Assembly (NCBI RefSeq): GCF_001949145.1
Contig: NW_019091382.1
Coordinates: 1,162,500-1,222,499 of the forward strand
Length of the DNA stretch: 60,000 bases
DNA from: Acanthaster planci
Lineage: Eukaryota; Echinodermata; Asteroidea; Valvatida; Acanthasteridae
Direction: 5' to 3'
Both the position numbers and the translations under genes were made by a program. Shown here in pieces: positions 26,165 to 36,000 of this stretch. Each line of letters starts with the position of its first letter. Position 1 is the stretch's first letter. Under the pieces are notes generated by a model. The model did not search any database and was not told the DNA's origin. It saw nothing but the letters and a program-made list of their open reading frames with translations.

Positions 26165-26352
26165 GTCCCCGAGCTGGACCGAGAGAGGGCGCACTTTTCC
26201 TAACAAGGGAGGCTCCTTTGGTAGTAACTCTCTGGTTCACGAACAACTATGAAACGCAAGTGTTGCAGTCGCAGAGCTATTAATTAACAAAATGAACACT
26301 CCCGACCAACTCGGCTCTTCTCAACCAGTGAGGGGGTGCTTCTGCTCGAAGC
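26165..26352 (-). repeat. ~200-bp interspersed repeat (GTTCCGACC family), copy 2
   Basis: It reads on the minus strand: GCTTCGAGCAGAAGCACC, GGTTGAGAAGAGCC, GGTCGGGAGTGTTCATTTTG, GTTCGTGAACCAGAGAG, AAAGGAGCCTCC and GCGCCCTCTCTCGGTCC-type end. The adjacent 25970-26164 may be part of a longer version of the element. Confidence 0.78.
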
Positions 26353-27589
26353 GGATAGACTATGCCCTAACCATCTGCAGGGGGCATAGAACATGCGCAG
26401 ACGTTGTTTTCATTCCTTTATCAATGATCTCACTCCCAATCATTTCACATGCTATTCTAAAAAATGATACATGTTTACAAAATTGGCAGGAGGAACCGAC
26501 ATTTTAGAAGCCAGTGTCCATACATATCAAGACCTAGATCATAATATTAATATTTTTGATGTAACTGTTAAATATGAAAGGACAAACAACATTTCAATGC
26601 CTATAATAAGCACAGCGGAAGGCTTGTAGTGACTTTCATATCATAGTCCATTCCGAAAATTTTAGATGCATTGCTTTTATCAAATTCATGTAAGCGACTT
26701 TGTCTCAAGTTTTGAACATTTACACAGTAATTTTGATTTTCTTCAGCAAATTTCATTCTCCTCACGAGGCGCACAATTCATTCCTTCTTTGTGGCCTGTG
26801 CATATTTTGTCGAACTCGACAAGAAGCTGGAGATCCTTGGTTGCCGAAATGTTTTCTCGGCACCATAAATTTCCGGCAAACCGCAGCCGTCAGTGTGTTG
26901 CCGCGATCTGCGCCGGGACTGCACGCTGATCGAGGCCGGAGGACAGTCAATTAGTAACATGTCCTCCGTCAAACCAAAAAAGAATTTCCACCCGCCCCCT
27001 CCCCCACAAAAAATATCCTCGACATGCCCTTCTCAAGCGAAACAGCGAAAAGCCGGTCATTAATTACCGATATGGTAGCGATAATTGGCGGCAAAGGTGA
27101 CGTGTAGCGACGCGGGGTGCTGTCGCGCAGGAAGCATCTACTGGACGGGGGAACGGAGAATTCCAAACTAGGAGTATTTATTTTCCAATCTCTGCTTTTT
27201 GGGGGTTTTTTTTCTCTCTCTCTCATTGTCCTTGGCCGCTTGGCGGGCAAAGTTGAGCGATCTTCAGGGCTAATTGTTGGTCGGTCACGGGGGGTTGACG
27301 CGGGCTGACGGATTTCGAAGGTTTTGGATTTTGACGTCGGTTTGCACATGATTCACGGGGGAGGCAAGAGGGTTGGGTGTGGGTCAGAGATCACAGCACT
27401 AGTGCAAAGAACAAGTTTCACGTCTCTCTCACCTTGATGCGCCAGTCGGAACCATGTTTTTACTGACAGAAGGTGTACGCAACAACCTTCGCACATTTAG
27501 GTCATCTATCAATGGACTGTTTTCATGTCTCAGCCATCTTGGATTGAAAGTGGGGTTAGCATTTCAATTTCGGAACCTGATAGTAAAAA

Positions 27590-27812
27590 TAACAGCAACG
27601 AAATAAAAGTTCGTTACAACTTAAGGCCACATTTTGAAAAAAAAAATTTGATAAATCGTATTTGAATATTTGAAGCCACATTAAAAAAAATGAAAGTGAG
27701 GTTTGGCGGCCCAAATAGTCTGGCACCACCCCATTTATTAGATTGAATATGATCGATTCATGGACACGATCAAAATGGCTTCCCCGTGAATAAGGTCTAT
27801 TGCCGAAAGATT
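27590..27812 (+). repeat. AAAATGGCTTCC repeat, copy 3 (longest)
   Basis: AGTCTGGCACCACCCCATTT, CAAAATGGCTTCCCCGTGA and AAGGTCTATTGCC define the family. The preceding A-rich stretch (GGCCACATTTTG, then a run of A) is shared with the copy near 55.7 kb. Confidence 0.65.
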
Positions 27813-29879
27813 CCTCCAAATGTACAAAACAGCGCTCAAAAATGTCACCAGTAGCATATCCACGTTTTCAGTCAGGGCATGTCCAAATATTTTTCACCAC
27901 TTTCCCCCCGAAAGTGCATATTATTACTCTTAAGTTAAGTGTGCATACTTTTAGTCCCCCCCCCCACAAAAATATGATGAAACGTCGTCGTGTTCGGAGG
28001 GAGGGGAGTTGTCCCCTCCGGCCCCCGAATACACTGCCGGTCCTCATGTCACAATACAGTGCGCAAAGCACTTTCGTATACAGAATTCGTGACCTGTCGC
28101 TGCTTTGTTTTAATTTTTAGCAAAGACAGCACACAAGCCAATAATGGACCTGTCACAGTTCTTTTATTTATGAGATTTATTCTTGAAGTAATCTTGCTCT
28201 TGATTGAGAATTAACAAAATCAGGAGCATGGTCTTCAAATGATGCCATCCAGTGGAGATGTGACTTTGAGTTTGAGCGCCGTAAAATTTACGTTTTTTTC
28301 TGTTGGGAACCGGTTCCATTTCAAAGACCAGGCAGTCCGGTAACGCATTTTACTGTGTACTGAACAAACCCGGTGAAATTTGCCGGTGATATTTCAACTC
28401 TGCAGTCCCCATGCGGCCCAACTATTATGCGCGGCGAGGTTTACATTGGCGTAAAACAGTCACCGGGGTCATCTCAATTTAAGCATATTTGATGGGACAT
28501 TTACAAACGGGCGGGTCTCTCCTTTTTTACGAGGAAGGCGAGCTCAGCGTGTCATGAGAATGGATGCCGAGGGGCCAACGCGCGCCCGACCCCAGGCAAT
28601 CTATCTCCGCGGGGCGTCCGTCGCTGAGCTCGTTCCAAGGTATAAAAAAATGTGATGACACGACTAAACGTTGATAATTCTTTAAAGTCTTCAGCCTCGA
28701 GCTTAAAGACCAGAGAGCGGATGAGATATGCCCTGCGATGCAGCCTCACCCTTTGCATAAAAAAAAAGAAATCTGGGTTGCCCTATAAACAAAGCCCGAG
28801 GCGTACGTGTGGATTTGGTCCTTTTTTTTCTGCAACACTTATTTCACCGCGCTTGTTTTTAATCACTTGCCGAAGACGCTGATTAATCGAGGCAGTCCAA
28901 AAGTCATTTCCACAAGTTCGCGGTTTGTTTTGTTTGCCGCCCCTAACCGTGCCGTGCCCAGCGGCCTTTACGGGACACGCGCCGACTCTCCGGGCGCGGT
29001 TTTCGTCGGGGGGTCACGCCGTTGAAACTGTTACGTTAATATTTCACTATGCCTCGATCTCAACATCATGCAGATCTATGGTTTGACAACCTCAAACCGC
29101 CCCGTGTTATTCTTTAATTTGGCACCGACGATGGGTCGCGGGATGTAAGCCATGAATTGGCCCACATTTCAGCAGGGTGACATTTCGTTGGACTTCAAAG
29201 TTGCCGATTTTGTTGTCTTAATCCCACATATGGCTGATGTTATTTGTTTACATGACTTTTGGTGGCATTATACTATCTGACAGACAATAATAACGCACTC
29301 ATTTCTGTTCTTATTCAAACAATTAGGATGGGAAGAGTTTCGCTGCACTCTTGGCGCGATGCTGGCACAAGGTTTACGCTTGTGCGTTCGGAGGGCGCGT
29401 GCGCGAGGCACGATGAAGGCACCCGGATGCCTATGTAAGACCTGGAGATGGATTTCAAACCATGGAGCCTTTTGATAGCTCCATGTTCAAACCCTCTAAG
29501 TGATGTTCGCGCGTGCGCACGTGACATAATGGGTGGCAACTGCTCTCCTACAAAAAAGTCCGCGTTTTAACAATTGTCAAAACTTGAACATCATTTAAAA
29601 TAGGGGAGTCGTTATCACTGGACATACACAGCGTCACAGGTGCCTCTGGCCAGTTTCATGGAGCTAATTAAATCGTGGCGCCAAACCAACCAGGTATCAG
29701 CGATGTTCATCGTGCGATTGTTTGGTCGGTAATCTCGCTCACCCCGCATGGCGGATCGGCGAAATTGGCGCCTGAAAGTAATGCCAAAAAATCAGCGAAT
29801 AAGCCAGCGGGCTTTCGTCTTACGCTTCAGCTTGTCAAAAAAGCGTGCACTCATCCGACCTTTCGACCTTTGTTGACAG

Positions 29880-30035
29880 GACACGGGCGAGGGCGGCACT
29901 CGGGTAGACCCCCGTGGGAGTTGGCTGTCGTTCGTCCAGCACTCCTCCAGGTTATCCGAGGGCAGCAACAAGAAATGCGAGAAGAAGAAGAAGAAAAAGA
30001 AGGAGCGAGGGGAACTAGGCAACCCCAGGAAGCTG
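29880..30035 (+). CDS. C1QTNF12-like: Adipolin-like exon: basic N-terminal linker with furin-type site
   Basis: The exon follows a pyrimidine-rich acceptor ending TTGACAG and stops before GTAAGT. It encodes 52 residues in phase 0 at both ends. WLSFVQ at residues 15-20 matches the TWLNFV region of vertebrate adipolin. Cys33 lies where adipolin has its RKRC cysteine, and a run of seven lysines ends in KKER (residues 40-43, bases 29997-30008), matching the KKXR site cut by furin in vertebrate adipolin. A longer open frame on the same strand overlaps it, but only this frame shows the homology and joins in phase. Confidence 0.8.
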
Positions 30036-33000
30036 GTAAGTGGCCCAATTGGAAACACTGACCAATTTGGAATTCTTCATCGCTGCTCGAAATCCACAGT
30101 TGTGGCAAGACTTGTCGCATCCAACGATTTATACACAACAGTAGTCGATATAATGTACTTAAAAAAGACTATGCACAAATTATTATTATGTAGGCCTAGA
30201 GGTTAGCGAACGGGATCCTGTTTAGTAATTACTACTGGACTTCTGGCAAGCTAATAATAAAAATGAAGGAGAATTCTTCTCTGAGCGACAAAAATGAAAG
30301 TCTTATGCAGTGTCCAACTCGTGGCGACGGCTTCGAATTTGCTATGTAGCCGCCGATACCCGATTTGGACTCGCACATAATTTCCTGGGTTCTGAGGCCA
30401 GTCGTGCGCAGTACAGATTGTTTTTGCGCCGTCCAAAATGATCCCGTCGAGATTACCCCGGCGATAAAGCTTTTGACAGCCTGTTCAGACAACTGAAAAT
30501 CAGGATTTTTTTGCCAAGCCCGGGTAAAATTAATCCACCCTGTCGTCGGTCTTCCTGTTCTTCTTTTGTTCCCCCGACCTCTTACTCCCCCCCCCTGACT
30601 TTTTTGTCTCTTCTCCTGTAGCCTCCATATCGTCCTCCTTCTGACGGAAACATTCAATTTTCCAACCGGCGTTTTAATAGCCGTCTAGGGCTTCGGGGAG
30701 CCGGGAGGCTCACAAGCCGCGACCCTGGCTGTGTATTTTTAGAGGCTAGAAGGGAAAGAAAACCCGACGGCCCAAGGCTTAGCCGAGGAGGAAGCCCCCT
30801 TAAGTAGCGACAACATTGTCTAGTCCTCTCGATCATTAAAACAAGTGGAGGTTCCGCTCTTTGAGAGACGATAAGCCGCAACCTAGTGAGTGATGACCGC
30901 GAAGACACGACTCGACTCGGAGGTGGCCATAACCTTTTGGAAAGGGGGTGAGCTGGGTGTTGCAAGATCCCCTTATCGGCACCCCCAGCCTGTTGCTCCG
31001 CTGCAACATTTTTGGACCGGATTTCGGGGAGCAGTGTGTACTGCAGAACCGTGGCAGAACATAACAGTTGTCAAGTGTACGCGCACTAACCCGAAATGAA
31101 GCATGATATTTGAGACAGTATAGGATTGTTGGGGCTGACTGACTCAATTCTGGCAGAATGGCCCGCGAATGCTAACTGAAATTCTTAAAGGGGCCATGTC
31201 ATACAAATATTTTACTACGGCCCTTGATATTTCCCCTCTGTTTTTCACAACCTTATTTTCAATGCTTTGCAATACTAATCCGAACTTCGGAGGGTTTGGG
31301 TTTGCTTTTGTGCTACGAATTTGCATACTCATGAGCAAAATTGTGATTTCTTCCCGGGCGTTGAACCTCAGTATTGCATCGGTGAGATCTTCCTTTTTTG
31401 CATTGACACTGTCTTTCCTGTTCATTTGATGCAAACTATAGGACAGAGAGAACCCCCCCCGCGCCATTGTGTTGGTTATTGTTATACTGGTATTTCAGGA
31501 ATTCTTTTCAGACATCTAGGGGGGATGTGTTAAGTAACAATAGGCTGGAGTGTGTATAGGGATTGGACTTGTGTGGAGGGGACCCCTCTCTCCAATTTCG
31601 TGCCTGGTATGTCCCTGTTTCACATCACTGCAACAGCGCCCTCGCTTGTCTGGAAATGCTTTGAAATGATGTAATGTTTTGAAAAGCGTTTTTTTAAGTG
31701 CACTAAACTCCAGAAAAGGCTATAAGTTTCACACATAGAAAGTGAGTGTAAACTTGCTCAAAAATTTTGTCTCGGAGACAATCGTTCTACGGATCCTTTA
31801 AGTCCCTAACATTATTCTCCATAATACGGGCGTTTCACAAAAGTACACCTCCAAGAGTTTGCAACGCGTGACCAATCACAGTGCACGAAATTTGTCGACC
31901 CAAAGCGTGTTTGGAAAGGGTCGACAGATTTCACGCATTGCGATTGGTCAACGCGTGGCAAACTCTTGGAGGCGCACTATTGTGAATTGCCCGTATTGCC
32001 CAAAGAATGCAGGATAATGCAAAGCACTCCAATTCTTCTTCTTTAGGCCTATTCACCAAGCAGGGTGTATTCACTCACCCCCATACCCCCCCCGCTGTTT
32101 CCTTAAAGCGAGATCCGCCCCTGACGGATGGATATCAGAAATGCTTTTAACATGGAAGGCTTCACGAGTCCCTTCCAGAAAGAGTCTGCTAGTGCACGAG
32201 ACTACGACTTCGCGCACGCTGGCCCCTTCCCCTCACCGCATTTTTACCCTTCCCCAGATTATGTTCGACTCGTCAAGGTGTTCATCCATGCCCTTTTACT
32301 CCTTGGCTCAAAGCAGAAAAGTTTTCCATTAGTCGGTGAAGCTTCTGTGAGGGTTTGGTGCAAAATAAAACCCTTGACGTGCGTGGCGCGACTGTTTGAT
32401 CTCTCGACATCTTCCAACATGCTAATTCCATCTTCCTTGGAAAAACAAGACGATACATTCCAAACAAAACAGGGAAGAGACGAGATGAGACAAGATGGTA
32501 GCTGTTATCTTTGTCTGGTCCAGCCCCTTCCATCGACGGAAACGGCCACCAGGGTTGGGCAACTTGGGCCCTACGGCACCCGAAGCTCTGCCATTGTTTC
32601 GTCTAGCAGGCGTGTTGGGGGTTAACGCCTGTCCCAAACGCGAATCACACATCGCGATCGCGTGGAGCGCTCATCACAGGAGCCGGCCTCTAAGCAATCA
32701 CATCGGCAAGGACAACAGGGGCTTGATGAAAGATTTATCGGCAGTCAGTAATCAACGAGTGTCCCGACTACAACAACATCACACCCCTCAAGACGACTGG
32801 CCGAACGCGCCCCTTTCCAAGCGCCCTTCGTCGTCTGAAATTAAAAAAAAAAGAGCCTTCCTGTTGAACGGGATATCGCGCGTTGGGTTCGCGACGGCGG
32901 AGGTTTTCACGCCATAAACTTCCTCACAGACACGGTGGGCGTGATGATAGATTCACGCTGCCGTAGAAAAACACAGGGTCCGCTGGGAAGTTGAATTATA

Positions 33001-36000
33001 GCCAATTAATAAAGCTGACAACCGCGTCCGCTGATGTAAAGATTTCCCGCTTTATCTCCCTTTTCCCCCTTTGTTTTGTTAAATTTAAAGGAGCCATAGG
33101 TTGTCCATTTTGTGGGCGTGCCATGCTCTTGTTATAGCAAGGCAAAACTTTGAGAGGAAACTTTGTTAGTGTAATACAATGTGCCCTACCTTGGTAACCT
33201 GTATAGATCATAATTATTCTGTAGAGGTCGTAATTTTTAACTATACACACTGCTTTGTCTTGAATTAACACAAGTTGGTGTATTTGAGCCCTATTATTAA
33301 TGCTGAAACGGTGTTAGAAGAGGTTTAAAACACTATTCACTTTGCTATTTTAGTGTTGAGTTAACACCCAGCAGTACCTGTATTAATATGCTCACCCGGT
33401 ATTGAAATCTATGTCGAACCAGCTTTGTCAAGCACACTACATCAGGCATACAAATGGAGATCTCATGCATTAGGGCCTATATGCGTACTGTGTTGCCCAC
33501 TTTCCGGACTTCAAAGAACATTCCATATAAGTGTAGGAAAATATGTGCAAGACCAATTTCACAGAGCTGCTTAAGCACAAAATTTGCTTAAGCACAAAAA
33601 ACCTTGCTTTAAAAACAATGGTTACCAACTCAAACTCTGTGTGATTGTCCTGCTAACCAAAAGACAGGTGAATACCATTCCAAACCAATATACATCACAT
33701 GGAGTTTGGGCTGGTAACCTGATTTGTCAGGCAAGGTTTTTTCACGCTTAAGCAAATTTTGTGCTTCAGCAGCTCCATGAAATTGGCCCCAGTTGGTTTG
33801 AATCCACATTATTTGACAGACGCTCCCTTGCAATAGGCCCGTATTGATATTTAACATTGGCTGGACAATCACTGCTCTTTACACGGTAATTGCCCACGTG
33901 GCAATTCACTCTCTAGTTTAACCCCCTCCGTGTACTGTTTTGTACCGCAGTCTGAGGTTGTACCCACCGGCTTGGTAGGCCCCCAGGGACCCCCTGGCCC
34001 GCCAGGCCCGCCCGGTGCGCAGGTATCGAAGGAGGAACTACTTGAGGAATTCAGGGATCTTATTAAAGGTACATGCCTCACAGTATTGTTCTTTTTTGGG
34101 CGGTACGGATTATTTGAACGTTCAGAAATTTGATCGAATGTTATCCAATGTTGAATATATATTTTCGAAATTGTATAAGGTGTATTTTTTTCTGCTTTCG
34201 TGGCAATTTGGTATAACCAAACATTAGACCGAATATTCAAAGGTTGAATATTCAAATAGTCCAACCGACTAAGCTTTTAGTTCCCTGTTTGTACCATCGG
34301 TGGAGTCAGCTAGGCGTACGCAGTGCTGCTTTTCTCGCTTTCGAATCCCACCGCAGACTGCCTTTCCATTCCATATCCGATTCTGAATTTTTCCCCGAAG
34401 CCCCGTTCCAGGGGTTTCTCCCTCCCCCCCCCTCCGAAATTGGAAATTTTCTTCATCCTCTGCCCCTCTCTAGGTTCCCTCAAGCCTCTGGGCTACAGAA
34501 CCAGCGCACTTTTGAGGAACCTTTGGTTTTATCACCAGAAATGGTTGACATAAAAGTCAGTAGATGAATAGGTTTTTTTTTTGAGTCATTGAAGAGCGAA
34601 ATGTACTGATTTGATAGAGCTATACATAATGATATTTACTTAATTAATCTGTAACCATTTTTTTCTGTCGATCTTTTTTTTTTTTTTTTTTTTTTTTTTG
34701 CAGAGGCTGCGGAGAGACGGGCCCAGATTATAATTCAGGAGAAAGTGAGTAAATCCTGACCCAATGAAACCTCAATCTGTATTAAGTGCGTGCGGCTTCG
34801 TCAAGCCAAGCCCCTTAAATGCTACTATCTTGTTTCCTTAAACTGTACATCAGAAGTGAGACTTTCAAGGAGAAAAGAAAAATTACTGCAGATGAAACAG
34901 TTTTTCACTAGTGTCTCAGTAATGGACAGGATTCCCGGTCGATTTTTTTTGTTTCAGCACCACAGTTTTCCTGAAACCTCTCAAAGACAATTTGGGAAAT
35001 CGTGTCAATATAGCAAACAAAGGGTTTTGCGCCATAGACGAATGCTCCGGGCCGGGCAAAATCGCGACCGCCTCGAGCTGAAGCACTCCCTCTTCAGATG
35101 AAAATAGTCGCGTTTGTCAGGAGTATTCATTTTGTTGGTAGCGCGAACCAGCGATGCACAGTTCGCACCAAAGGAGCCTCCGTTGCTGATGAAATAGCGC
35201 CCTCTCTCGGTCCTGCTCGAGGCCGATTGGGATCACCAATGGCAGAAACAATCCGGGTAGTGAAAAAAATGGAAAGCCAAGAAGGTGAAGACAAGTGACA
35301 TAAGCATTGAATAGGCTTCCTATCATATTTTCAACTTGGTTATGCTCTCTTAAATACCGTGACTTTTTGGCCTGATTTGTAATTTCACTTGAAAGGGACG
35401 AAACTTGTGTGTTGGCAAAGGAAAGCAAAACCTTGGTTGCGTGCCGGCCATTTCCCCAATCTCATCAGCCTTGCCTTATTCAGTTCCTTGGGACCACGAC
35501 GATATCGTCTCAAGCGCCCTGCTATCCGTCCTGAAATGGTCCCCCGCGTCGCGGATGAAGAAAATACCTAATGATACTTCTTTAAAGACCGAGAGGATAA
35601 ACCAGCCACCTCCACAGGAAGAACGCCCGACTCGGAAATGCGCTCTTGAAAAAAAAAAAAACAGGAAAGGAAAATCGGATCGGATTACGCATGCAGGTAT
35701 ATTATTACGCCAGTGCGTTTTGTCTGCGGATCCGGCCGGAGCATGGCAGCCGGGTAAGCTGTCACACCTGTTCTGGGGGGAAAAGGCCAGGATCCGGATT
35801 AGACCTTCATCCCGCCTCCTAAACCCCGTAATAATCCTCTTGTCGTCGTTGACACGCCTCCTTGAATCCCGAGGAATGCCAGCACGGCAGTATACGTGTT
35901 ATGCTACTTTTCCCCTGGACGAGCGAATATGCTCAAAGAGGTTGCAAGATTTTAACGCAATTATGCAAGAATGTTCGGAAATTCGTAAGAATGAAAATTC

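Larger units (their letters stand above)
21338..29879. other. No recognisable gene; scattered repeats only
   Basis: It contains elements at 23.7-24.1, 26.2 and 27.6 kb. GC-rich stretches at about 22380-22960 and 28550-28640 have overlapping short open frames on both strands without conserved motifs. If the candidate upstream exons are real, this is intron. Confidence 0.5.
30036..33950 (+). other. Intron of the adipolin-like gene
   Basis: It runs GTAAGT to CAG, 3.9 kb, and contains foldback copy 1, a decayed GTGTTA fragment and CTTAAGCA element copy 2. Open frames at 30232-30657 (minus) and 32128-32625 (plus) have no recognisable homology. Confidence 0.8.

Noticed and set aside
29675-30061. 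128-codon open frame starting MAPNQPGISDV as the coding frame of the 29.9-30.0 kb exon
   Set aside because: A different frame of the same segment carries the WLSFV, Cys and KKER motifs of adipolin and joins in phase with the next exon, so this frame is a shadow.
32128-32625. Open frame starting MDIRNAFNM, resembling the DIRNAFN motif of reverse transcriptases
   Set aside because: The rest of the frame has no reverse-transcriptase motifs (no YADD or surrounding domain), so the resemblance is chance. It lies in an adipolin-like intron.
34330-34360. TTCGAATCCCACCGC resembling a tRNA 3' end
   Set aside because: No acceptor-stem partner or anticodon arm is found upstream at tRNA distance.
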